Positions 50,620 to 58,977 of a stretch of 64,000 bases of DNA are shown one piece after another. Origin of the DNA: Marinobacter lipolyticus (lineage in GTDB: Bacteria > Pseudomonadota > Gammaproteobacteria > Pseudomonadales > Oleiphilaceae); contig NZ_QTKT01000003.1 in the NCBI RefSeq assembly GCF_018424605.1, forward strand, positions 186,001-250,000, in the 5' to 3' direction. The notes below the pieces were generated by a model, which made no database searches, was not told the DNA's origin, and worked only from the letters and a program-made list of their open reading frames with translations. Position numbers and translations under genes: made by a program. How positions within the stretch are numbered: position 1 is the stretch's first letter; every line of letters starts with the position of its first letter.

Positions 50620-51654
50620 ATGAAACACCCAATCCGCACCGCGATCACTGCCGTTGTTATCGGAGCTGCTGCCTGCCCGGCCATGGCACAGGAGCCCGCT
50701 GACACCCGGGCCGTCTGGCACCAACAGGTCGCCGACGGGTATGCGGCGCTGCAGGCCGAAACCGAGGCCCTGGTGAGCCAGACCCTGAGCTACTGTGGCT
50801 CGCCGGCGGACGCACAACGGCAGGCGCTCGAACGCCAGTGGCGGCAAGCGTTCGAGGCCTGGCAGGCGGTGCGCTGGGTGGATTTCGGGCCGGTGGAGCA
50901 GGGCAATCGGGCCTGGCAGTTCCAGTTCTGGCCGGACCCGAAAAACCTGATCGGTCGCAAGGCCAGCCTCCTGCTGCAGACACCGGACGCTGACATCGGT
51001 AAGGCTGTCGCCGAGGGCGGCGTTGCGGTTCAGGGATTTCCCATGGCGGAATACCTGATCTTCGATTCGCGGCTGAACCAGGGTGATCAGGCCCTGCCCG
51101 CCCCGGCCACCTGCCGCGCCCTGCGCGCTGTGGCGGCTTTCGCCGCGGACAACAGTGCCGCCCTGGTCAACGAATGGCAGGTTTTCGAGGCCGCTTATAC
51201 CGCCAACGAGCTCTACCTTGATAGCACCGTGCGCGCCGGCATGACCGCCCTGGACATTCTTGCAGAGCGGCGGCTGGCGGCGCCAATGGGGTTTCGCGGG
51301 AACGACCGGCGCTCGGTCTACCTCGCCGATGCCTGGCGCAGCGAGTATTCGCTGGCGGCCGTACGGGCGAGCCTGGAAGGCCTGCGCCAGCAGTTCTTGC
51401 CGGGCCTGCGCCAGCGGCTGATGCAGGCCGATGAAACGGCCCTGGCAGACCGTATCGCACGGGCCTTCGACGATGCGTTGGCTCGCCTCGACGCCATGCC
51501 GGTTGCCATGAGGCCATTGCTTGATGACGACGAGGCCTTCGGCCAGTTGCAGGGCCTGTACGTGACCATCAGCCAGCTACAACAGCTGGTCAATGGACAG
51601 GCGGCGACCGCCCTGGGCGTGATCCGGGGCTTCAACTCCAGCGATGGCGATTGA
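50620..51654 (+). CDS. Second imelysin-family periplasmic protein
   Basis: A 344-residue protein with a signal peptide likely cleaved after AMA (ACPAMAQEP). Its motif region reads GFPMAEYLIFDSRL, so the GxHxxE histidine is replaced by Met-Ala context, unlike the first imelysin. It has no lipobox. It may be a non-catalytic or differently acting partner. It follows the DUF1111 gene by 43 bp. Confidence 0.85.
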   Translation: MKHPIRTAITAVVIGAAACPAMAQEPADTRAVWHQQVADGYAALQAETEALVSQTLSYCGSPADAQRQALERQWRQAFEAWQAVRWVDFGPVEQGNRAWQFQFWPDPKNLIGRKASLLLQTPDADIGKAVAEGGVAVQGFPMAEYLIFDSRLNQGDQALPAPATCRALRAVAAFAADNSAALVNEWQVFEAAYTANELYLDSTVRAGMTALDILAERRLAAPMGFRGNDRRSVYLADAWRSEYSLAAVRASLEGLRQQFLPGLRQRLMQADETALADRIARAFDDALARLDAMPVAMRPLLDDDEAFGQLQGLYVTISQLQQLVNGQAATALGVIRGFNSSDGD

Positions 51655-51661
51655 GTCGCTG

Positions 51662-52756
51662 ATGTCCCCCTCCCGACGCCAGCTACTCCGGGCCATTTCC
51701 GGCGCACTGGTGGCCACTCCATTGGCGGGTTGCGGAGCCTGGCGGATCGGTGGTTCGCAACCCTCAGTGACCGTCAGCGCAGCCCGCCTGCCGGATGGCG
51801 GACCCGGGGCGGTGGCCTTCGATCCGCACGGGCGGATTCTCTGGCAACGCCGGTTGCCGGCCCGCTGTCACGGGGGCTGTCCGACCCCGGACGGAGCCGG
51901 GGTGGTGTTGTTCGAGCGCCGGCCAGGCTGGCGCGCCTATGTTCTGGATCTGCACACCGGCGAGTCACTGGCGCAGCTGCCGTTGGCGAAGCAGGAGCAT
52001 TTCTATGGTCACGGTGTGTTCAGTCCGGCCGGTGACCGGCTCTACGCCACGGTAAACCACTATGGGACGGGGACCGGACGGGTCGCGGTATACGATGCCC
52101 GCAACGGATACCGCCGCCTCGGCCACATCGACCTTAACGGCATCGGCCCCCATGAGATTGTCCTCAACCCGGTGGACGATACCCTTGTTGTTGCCCTGGG
52201 CGGCATCGAAACTCACCCGGACTACCCCAGGCTAAAGCTGAATGTCGACACCATGGATCCCGCGCTGCTGGTGATCGACCGTCACAACGGTGCCCTTATC
52301 GCCCGTCATCGACCCTCTCACCATCAGCTCAGTTGTCGTCATTTGGCGGTGTCCCCCGCCGGGCGGGTGTGGGTCGGCTATCAGTATCAGGGGCCTTCCC
52401 ATTACCAGCCGCCACTGATGGCGCGGCTTGCCGGCAATCAGATGCTCGAGGTCGCGCTACCTGAGACGATCCAGCGCGGCCTGGACAACTACATTGCCAG
52501 CGTTGCGATCTGTCCGCTCACCGGCCAGGTTGCCATGACCGCCCCCCGCGGAGGCACTACGCTGATACTGGACGACCGCGCCGCGGAGTTGCTACGCACG
52601 GTCAGTATCCCGGACTGCGCCGGTGTCCATGGCGCGCCCGCCGGCGGTTTTTTGCTGACCTCCGGTGAGGGGGCAATGGTGCGGCTTCATCCGGATGGCC
52701 GGTCGGAAGCCCTCACTACCGCGCCCTGCCGCTGGGACAACCATCTGATCGCCTGA
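51662..52756 (+). CDS. DUF1513 protein with Tat-type lipoprotein signal
   Basis: From the ATG at 51662 the protein has 364 residues. It opens MSPSRRQLLRAISGALVATPLAGCGAW: twin arginines, a hydrophobic stretch and a Cys in a lipobox-like LAGC. The body looks like a beta-propeller (repeated VAFDPHGRIL, GVFSPAGDRLYATVNHY, HEIVLNPVDDTLVVALGGIETHPDYPRLKLN). The alternative ATG at 51644 overlaps the preceding gene. It is the last gene of the imelysin operon; function unknown. Confidence 0.85.
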   Translation: MSPSRRQLLRAISGALVATPLAGCGAWRIGGSQPSVTVSAARLPDGGPGAVAFDPHGRILWQRRLPARCHGGCPTPDGAGVVLFERRPGWRAYVLDLHTGESLAQLPLAKQEHFYGHGVFSPAGDRLYATVNHYGTGTGRVAVYDARNGYRRLGHIDLNGIGPHEIVLNPVDDTLVVALGGIETHPDYPRLKLNVDTMDPALLVIDRHNGALIARHRPSHHQLSCRHLAVSPAGRVWVGYQYQGPSHYQPPLMARLAGNQMLEVALPETIQRGLDNYIASVAICPLTGQVAMTAPRGGTTLILDDRAAELLRTVSIPDCAGVHGAPAGGFLLTSGEGAMVRLHPDGRSEALTTAPCRWDNHLIA

Positions 52757-52847
52757 CACCAGCGTGGTGATGACCGCAATGGCTAAAGGATCCGCGGCAC
52801 TTCCCTGCCCGTACCGTTTGAAATAAGATCAGACGAGGGGTGGTGCC

Positions 52848-53288
52848 ATGAACAGCAAACGCATCAATATCCGTAAGACTGCACTACCGATTCTGCTCGG
52901 TGGCCTGGTTGCTGTGCTGATCTGGTCTTCCCACCCCCTTGCCGACGACAAGGACGCAGACATCCGCAACGCCATTCTCAGCCAGATCGAAGCGTTCGCC
53001 AATAACGACAGCGAACAGGCGTGGGCTTACGCCTCCGACGGAATCAAGCGCCGCTTTGGCTCCTCTGAGGTGTTCCTGGCGATGGTGCGGGAGGCCTATC
53101 CCGCCGTACACAGCGCGACGGCCATCGAATTTGCCGAGCGTGTGCCCCACGGGATGTTCGAAATCCAGACCGTGAGGTTGCAGGGTCCCGAGGGTAGGCG
53201 TTGGGACGCTTACTACAACATGGTCCTGACCGATGGGGTCTGGAAGATTGCGGGGGTTCGGCTACAACCGGCTGACATGGGAATCTGA
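52848..53288 (+). CDS. DUF4864 exported protein
   Basis: A 146-residue protein with an N-terminal hydrophobic segment (TALPILLGGLVAVLIWSSHPLA) that is probably a signal peptide. The remainder (IRNAILSQIEAFANNDSEQAWAYASDGIKRRFGSSEVFLAMVREAYPAVHSA) has an NTF2-like pattern and fits DUF4864. Function unknown. It lies directly before the nuclease gene with one base between them. Confidence 0.75.
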   Translation: MNSKRINIRKTALPILLGGLVAVLIWSSHPLADDKDADIRNAILSQIEAFANNDSEQAWAYASDGIKRRFGSSEVFLAMVREAYPAVHSATAIEFAERVPHGMFEIQTVRLQGPEGRRWDAYYNMVLTDGVWKIAGVRLQPADMGI

Positions 53289-53289
53289 A

Positions 53290-54984
53290 TTGAGTATTGA
53301 ACCCCCGCAAACGGCGGACCTTGAAGACCCCCTGTATTACCTGAAGAACATGAACACAGTCGTGTCATGGGTGGTACGCCACCATGGGGATCTTTTGACC
53401 GCCGCAGAACTCAGGGTGCTAGACCAATTTTTAACCCTGCCAACCGCCCCAAGAGCGCTGCTCGTTCGGATGGTGATGCGCACCGGGGAACTGTTCCGCG
53501 TCGACAAGCTGCAGTATCCGGAACTCGGTGTTGCCCAGACCGACGCGCTGGCGGCACTGATCGCCGGTGGCTGGTTGGATGCCGCCCCGGCGCTGTCGAT
53601 TGACCAGTTGTTCCGTCTGTATACCCTCGGCCAGTTGCGGCCGGTGTTTGCACCGGCACTGCAGGAAGCGGGGGCATCGAAAACCGAGCCCAAGGGCCGG
53701 ATGCTGGCGCTTCTTCAGCCGCGGTTTCCCGATCCACAACCGTTGGCGGACTGGCTGGGCCCCTCGGCACCCCCCGTGGTGCGGTTGCGGCACATGGCGC
53801 TGTTCGACCGCGTGCGGCTCATGTTCTTCGGCAACCTCCGCCAGAGCTGGGCCGATTTCGTGCTGGTGGAGCTGGGCCATCAACGCTTCGAACCCGTCCC
53901 TCTCACCCCGGGCTCCCGCGCTTTTCGCCATCGTGACGAAGTGGACCTCTACCTTGCCATGCATCAGTGCCGGGAATGGCTGGATCAGGGCGTTCCAGCC
54001 AGTGAGGTGTGGCCGCAGGTTCCGAGGTCGTCGGATAACGCCTGGCTCAGCAGCCGCCGCAACAGGCTGTTGCTGGAGCTGGGCCGGCAGGCCGAACGGC
54101 AGGGTGAGCGGGAACTGGCGCTGCAAGCCTTTGGCGCCAGTGGCCATCGTGAGGGCCGGCTGAAACAGCTGCGCCTGCTGGAACGGATGAAGCGCCACCA
54201 GCAGGCCTGGGAAATCGCATCCCAGTGGCACACACAGGAACTCAGTGACGCCGAGGCCCAGGGCCTGGCGCGGATCCTCAAGCGTGTTGCCGCCCGGCTT
54301 GGAGAAACGCCGCCGCCGGTGACGCCCGAGGTTACCCTTGAGACGGTCACCCTGACGTTGCCGCGGCCGGCCACTGGCTCTGTAGAGTATGCGGTGCAGG
54401 CACACCTGAACCGGGCAGAGGCCCCGGTGTTTTACGTGGAGAATACCCTGATCAACGGCCTGTTCGGGCTGCTGTGCTGGCAAACGATTTTTGCGCCGAT
54501 ACCGGGTGCGTTTTTTCACCCCTTCCACGTGGGTCCGGCGGACCTGACCCGGGAAGACTTCGTGGCCCGCCGCCAGGCGTTGTTTGATGAGTGCTTTACC
54601 AGATTGGCGGATGGCAGTTACCGGCATCAGATTCTGCAGAATTACCGGGCCAAGCAGGGCATCGCCAATCCGTTCGTGATCTGGCCCGTGGTCACCGAAG
54701 AGGTACTGGAACTGGCTCTGGACTGCATGCCCGCGGTCGATCTTGATCGCCTGTTCCGGCGTCTGCTGCTAAATATCCGCGAGCACCGCAGTGGCTTCCC
54801 CGACCTCATCCGTTTTCGCCGCGGCGATGACGGCGGCGGTCGCGGTTACGACATGATTGAAGTGAAAGGCCCGGGCGACCGTTTACAGGATCACCAGCGT
54901 CGCTGGTTGGCGTTTTTTGCCGAAGAGGGCATTCCGGCGAGCGTGTGTTACGTGCGCTGGCGGGACAATGGGATGACCGGATGA
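53290..54984 (+). CDS. FAN1-like VRR-NUC domain nuclease
   Basis: With a TTG start at 53290 the protein has 564 residues, close to bacterial FAN1. The C-terminal VRR-NUC domain has GFPDLIRFRRGDD (P504-D505), MIEVKGPGD (E524-x-K526) and DHQRRWL, the PD-(D/E)xK metal site. The N-terminal part is helical and resembles the DNA-binding and TPR-like parts of FAN1. Bacterial FAN1 cleaves flap and crosslink-containing DNA. The next gene starts within its stop codon (ATGA). There is no strong ribosome site at the TTG, so the exact start is uncertain. Confidence 0.85.
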   Translation: MSIEPPQTADLEDPLYYLKNMNTVVSWVVRHHGDLLTAAELRVLDQFLTLPTAPRALLVRMVMRTGELFRVDKLQYPELGVAQTDALAALIAGGWLDAAPALSIDQLFRLYTLGQLRPVFAPALQEAGASKTEPKGRMLALLQPRFPDPQPLADWLGPSAPPVVRLRHMALFDRVRLMFFGNLRQSWADFVLVELGHQRFEPVPLTPGSRAFRHRDEVDLYLAMHQCREWLDQGVPASEVWPQVPRSSDNAWLSSRRNRLLLELGRQAERQGERELALQAFGASGHREGRLKQLRLLERMKRHQQAWEIASQWHTQELSDAEAQGLARILKRVAARLGETPPPVTPEVTLETVTLTLPRPATGSVEYAVQAHLNRAEAPVFYVENTLINGLFGLLCWQTIFAPIPGAFFHPFHVGPADLTREDFVARRQALFDECFTRLADGSYRHQILQNYRAKQGIANPFVIWPVVTEEVLELALDCMPAVDLDRLFRRLLLNIREHRSGFPDLIRFRRGDDGGGRGYDMIEVKGPGDRLQDHQRRWLAFFAEEGIPASVCYVRWRDNGMTG

Positions 54985-57239
54985 CGATAAAAGTTGCCGT
55001 TCGCACCCTCTGCGAATTCGCCGCCCGCCACGGCGACCTGGATTTCCGGTACACCCCGGCCCCCACCGCTGAGCAGGGCATCGCAGGTCATCAGGCCATC
55101 CAGTCCCGTCGTGGTTACGGTTATATAAGCGAGTACTCACTGACCGGAAAATGCCTGGGGCTGGAACTGTCCGGGCGCGCCGATCTTTACAACCCCGGCC
55201 GCCGCCGGCTGGAGGAAATCAAGACCCACCGGGGTGATCTGTCCCGCGTGCGTGCCCACCAACGGGCCTTACACCGGGCCCAGTTACGGGCGTACGGGGC
55301 ACTGGTGTGCCGACAGGAGAAGCACAAAACCCTGGAACTCGCCCTGATCTACTACGACACCGGCAACGACAAGGAAACGCCGGTGATAGAAACGGCCACC
55401 GCCGATGAGCTCTGGCAGGAACTCGAAGGCTTGTGTCAGCACTATCGGGGATGGGCTGAACAGGAGGCCCATCATCGGGAACAGCGGGACGCGCTGCTGA
55501 CCGGGCTGGTGTTTCCCTTTGCCGATTTCAGGCCGCGACAACGTCAGCTGGCGGAAACGGTGTACCGCAACTCGGTCATATCCGCGACCCTGCTACTGGA
55601 AGCGCCGACGGGTCTCGGCAAAACCCTGGGCACCCTGTTTCCGGCACTCAAGGCAATGCCGGCCGCCGGGCAGGATCGGTTGTTCTACCTGACCTGCCGC
55701 AACACTGCGCGCGCGCTGGCGATGGACGCGGTGGCGCGTCTACGGTCCGCTCAGGGTGATCCGCGGTGGCCACTGCGAACGCTGGAGCTAGTGTCGAAAG
55801 ACGATGCCTGTGAACATCCGGACAAGGCCTGCCACGGTGATTCCTGCCCGCTGGCGAAAGGGTTTTTCGATCGTCTGCCCGACGCCCGGGCCGAGGCGGC
55901 GCAGGCGACGGGCATCCTTGATCAGACCACCCTGGCAAGAATCGCCGCCGGCCACCACATCTGCCCCTACTTTCTCGCCCAGGAAATGGCTCGCTGGAGT
56001 GATCTGGTGATCGGCGATGTGAACCGGATGTTCGACCAGTCCGCCCTGCTGCACGGCCTGATTCGCCAGAACAACTGGAAAGCCGGTGTGTTGGTGGACG
56101 AGGCCCACAACCTGGTGGACCGGGGCCGGGGCATGTATTCGGTACGCCTGGACCAGCAACGGCTGTTAAAGGTGAAGAAGACGGCCCCGGCGCCATTGAA
56201 ACCGGCACTCGACCGCACCGCCAGGGCCTGGCAGAGCCTGATCCGGGAGCACCCGGGTGTCGACCCTGCTCCGGTCTTTCTCGACACCCTGCCTTCCCGG
56301 CTATTGGGTGCCTTGCAGGCGATGGTTTCCCGGCTCACCGACTACCTGACGGACCACCCGCCGGAACTCGTGCTACAGGAGCTGCTGTTTGAAAGCGTGG
56401 CGTTCCTGAAGCTGGCCGATACCTTTGGCGATCACTCCCTGTGTGAGTTCCAGCGCACGGGCCGCGGTCGCGCCAGCCTGACCATACAGAACCTGATACC
56501 GGCGGACTTCCTGCGTGAGCGGTTCACGGCGGCGCAATCGGTGTTGCTGTTCTCTGCCACACTGAGCCCCGGCGTCTATTACCGGGATCTACTCGGTCTG
56601 CCGCAGGACGCGCGCTTCAAGTCGCTGCCCAGCCCATTCAGCGCCGATCAGTTACAGGTGCAGTTCACCCCGGACATCAGTACCCGCCAGCGGGACCGGC
56701 AACCCTCCCTGCAGCCGATTGCCCAACTGATCGCCCGCCAGTTCCGTGAGCGACCGGGGCATTATCTGGCGTTCTTCAGTAGTTTTCATTACGCCCGCCA
56801 GGTCAGCGAAGTGCTGGCCGACATCGCCCCGGACGTTCCGCAGCGGTCACAGCAGCCGGGTATGTCACCGCAGCAGCGCAAGGAGTTTCTGGCGGACTTC
56901 CGGACGCCCGATGGCAGCGTCGCGTTCGCGGTACTGGGGGGCGTGTTCAGTGAGGGGATCGATTTACCGGGAGATCAGCTGATCGGGGCGTTTGTGGCCA
57001 CCCTGGGCCTGCCGCCCTTCGACCCTTGGCATGACATTCTCAAGGACCGGCTGGAACAGCGTTACGGCGCAGGTTATGAGTACACCTACCTGATTCCCGG
57101 CTTGCAGAAGGTGGCCCAGGCGGCCGGGCGGGTGATCCGCACCCCGGAGGACCGGGGTGTGATCTGGTTGATCGATGACCGCTTTCTGAAGCCGGCCATC
57201 CACCCTCTGTTGCCGCGCTGGTGGTTCGGCGCCAGCTGA
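54981..57239 (+). CDS. DinG/XPD-type iron-sulfur helicase fused to an N-terminal RecB-family nuclease
   Basis: A 752-residue protein. Residues 35-110 hold a RecB/Cas4-type nuclease set: H37, GRADL (D68), EIK (E79, K81), and QLRAY (Q101, Y105). The helicase part has Walker A EAPTGLGKT (207-215), four cysteines (C277, C284, C289, C328) positioned like the Fe-S ligands of XPD/DinG, DEAH (373-376), LLFSATL and QAAGRVIRTPEDRGVIWLIDDRF. It should unwind DNA and may also cut it. It is coupled to the VRR-NUC gene by ATGA overlap. Confidence 0.88.
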   Translation: MTIKVAVRTLCEFAARHGDLDFRYTPAPTAEQGIAGHQAIQSRRGYGYISEYSLTGKCLGLELSGRADLYNPGRRRLEEIKTHRGDLSRVRAHQRALHRAQLRAYGALVCRQEKHKTLELALIYYDTGNDKETPVIETATADELWQELEGLCQHYRGWAEQEAHHREQRDALLTGLVFPFADFRPRQRQLAETVYRNSVISATLLLEAPTGLGKTLGTLFPALKAMPAAGQDRLFYLTCRNTARALAMDAVARLRSAQGDPRWPLRTLELVSKDDACEHPDKACHGDSCPLAKGFFDRLPDARAEAAQATGILDQTTLARIAAGHHICPYFLAQEMARWSDLVIGDVNRMFDQSALLHGLIRQNNWKAGVLVDEAHNLVDRGRGMYSVRLDQQRLLKVKKTAPAPLKPALDRTARAWQSLIREHPGVDPAPVFLDTLPSRLLGALQAMVSRLTDYLTDHPPELVLQELLFESVAFLKLADTFGDHSLCEFQRTGRGRASLTIQNLIPADFLRERFTAAQSVLLFSATLSPGVYYRDLLGLPQDARFKSLPSPFSADQLQVQFTPDISTRQRDRQPSLQPIAQLIARQFRERPGHYLAFFSSFHYARQVSEVLADIAPDVPQRSQQPGMSPQQRKEFLADFRTPDGSVAFAVLGGVFSEGIDLPGDQLIGAFVATLGLPPFDPWHDILKDRLEQRYGAGYEYTYLIPGLQKVAQAAGRVIRTPEDRGVIWLIDDRFLKPAIHPLLPRWWFGAS

Positions 57240-57611
57240 TTACCCGAAGTGGAAAAACGCGAGCTTGTTGCCGTCCGGGTCTTTCACGTAGGCGCCGTAG
57301 AACTGATCAGGAATGCGCTGGCCGGGCTCGCCGTCACAGGTAGCGCCCAGTTCGATGGCCTTGTGGTAGTGGGCGTCCACCGCTGCTTTGGAGCCCGGCT
57401 GCAGCGCCAGCATGTTGCCGTTGCCCGGGTGGTTGGGCTCGCCATTGTAGGGCCGGCATACGGCCAGCATGGGCGATTTCATGTTCTTGCCGATAAAGGC
57501 AATGCGGTCCATATCCAGCAGTACCCTGGCGTCCAGGTCTGCGAGCAGGTCGGTGTAGAATGCCTTGGCTTTTTCCATATCGCTGACGCCCAGGGTGACG
57601 TATCCGATCAT
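57240..57611 (-). CDS. VOC-family (glyoxalase/dioxygenase-fold) protein
   Basis: A 123-residue protein with the two beta-alpha-beta-beta-beta units of the family: MIGYVTLGVSDMEKAKAFYTDLLADL at the start and YGAYVKDPDGNKLAFFHFG at the end. Function (glutathione transferase, bleomycin-resistance or glyoxalase-like) cannot be assigned. It starts right at the end of the convergent helicase gene. Confidence 0.85.
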   Translation of the reverse strand: MIGYVTLGVSDMEKAKAFYTDLLADLDARVLLDMDRIAFIGKNMKSPMLAVCRPYNGEPNHPGNGNMLALQPGSKAAVDAHYHKAIELGATCDGEPGQRIPDQFYGAYVKDPDGNKLAFFHFG

Positions 57612-57670
57612 ATTCGTTCTCCTCTGATGGGTGTTTCGGTTTGTAGAATACGCCGGGTTCGGCGTCGGGA

Positions 57671-58957
57671 TCAGTATCCCGTTTTGGCCACCACCCGGTT
57701 GCGGCCGGATCGTTTGGCAGCGTAAAGCGAGTGATCACAGGCTGCCAGTAGTTCCCGGACCGGGTTTTTCACCATCTGTCCGCCGGACCAGCTGACCACC
57801 CCGGCACTGAAGGTAACATTGAAGGTTTCCCCATCATCGCTCAGGAAATCCGTGGTTTCGAGGGCGAGTCTGAGAGACTCCGCTACCGCTTGCGCTTCTT
57901 CCAGGCTGGTGTGAGGCATCAGGATGATGAACTCTTCGCCACCGGTGCGGGCGACGATGTCCGACTCCCGCATTCGCTGGGCAACCAGTTCCGAAAATCC
58001 GCGTAGCACGGCGTCACCGGTCGGGTGCCCGTAGGCGTCATTGATGGCTTTGAAGAAATCGATGTCCAGCGACACCAGCGAGAAGGTGTCGCCATAGCGC
58101 TTACTTTCGGCCACCGACTCGTCCAGTTTTCTGAGCATGTAGCGGCGGTTGTAGAGCCCCGTCAGTTCATCGGTGATGGAAAGCTGTTCCAGCTCAAGCT
58201 CGAGGGTTTTTTGCCGGTCGATGTTGGTGACCATGCCATGCCAGCAGATGGTGCCGTCGGGGTCCTGTTCCGGTCGGGCCACGCCGCGAACCCAGCTCAC
58301 GCGGTCATTGACCACTACCCGGTATTCGCATACCCATTCCTCCAGCGTGCGAGCAGATTCGTTGATGCTCTCGTGCACCATTGCAAGGTCGTCAGGGTGA
58401 ATCATATTGAAGATGCGCTCGGGGTCGCGGACCCCGTCTTCGGCCGAGACTCCATAGAAGTCGAGGGTTTTTTCACTGAGAAAAGAGAAATAATAGCGTC
58501 CGTCCGGCTCACGCACGAAGGTGTAGATAATGCCGGGCAGCGACCGTGACAGCTGTTCGAGGTGGTGCTGGCTGACCACCTCACGGGTCACGTCAAGATG
58601 GGTACCCATCAGCCAGCGGGTGTCCATGCCCTGCTCGTCGGTCAATAGCGTTCCGCGAGTGTGGATGTAGCGCCATTCCCCTGATTTGTGATGCATGCGG
58701 ATCACGCATTCGAACTGTCCGGCTTCGTTATTCAGATAGCGGGCCAGGGCCACTCTCGCCTCGTGGAGATCGTTGGGATGACACAGGTCTTCCCAGGTCT
58801 GGAAGTTGATGGGTTGCAGTTCGGCAAGGCCGTAGCCGAGCATTTGCGCCCAGCGGTCATTGTAGATGACTTCCTGGGTGTCGAGGTTCCATTCCCAGGT
58901 GCCGGCGCCGGTCCCCTCGAGAATGGCTTTCAGTCGGATTTCCGGTGTCAGTTCCAT
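57671..58957 (-). CDS. PAS-PAS-GGDEF diguanylate cyclase
   Basis: From the ATG at 58957 (GGAG 11 nt upstream) the protein has 428 residues. Two PAS domains (GTWEWNLDTQEVIYNDRWAQML; then IIYTFVREPDGRYYFSFLSEKTLDF) precede a GGDEF domain with ARTGGEEFIILMP, an active-site variant that is catalytically competent in the family. RESD five residues before it is an I-site RxxD, so product inhibition is likely. It has no membrane helix. It follows the GAF-GGDEF-EAL gene by 20 bp. Confidence 0.92.
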   Translation of the reverse strand: MELTPEIRLKAILEGTGAGTWEWNLDTQEVIYNDRWAQMLGYGLAELQPINFQTWEDLCHPNDLHEARVALARYLNNEAGQFECVIRMHHKSGEWRYIHTRGTLLTDEQGMDTRWLMGTHLDVTREVVSQHHLEQLSRSLPGIIYTFVREPDGRYYFSFLSEKTLDFYGVSAEDGVRDPERIFNMIHPDDLAMVHESINESARTLEEWVCEYRVVVNDRVSWVRGVARPEQDPDGTICWHGMVTNIDRQKTLELELEQLSITDELTGLYNRRYMLRKLDESVAESKRYGDTFSLVSLDIDFFKAINDAYGHPTGDAVLRGFSELVAQRMRESDIVARTGGEEFIILMPHTSLEEAQAVAESLRLALETTDFLSDDGETFNVTFSAGVVSWSGGQMVKNPVRELLAACDHSLYAAKRSGRNRVVAKTGY

Positions 58958-58977
58958 GTGATCTATTACTCCGGGGC

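Noticed and set aside
54523-54532. TTCCACGTGG, a possible third parS in the VRR-NUC nuclease gene
   Set aside because: Only the central ten bases match; both flanks break the palindrome, so ParB binding is unlikely.
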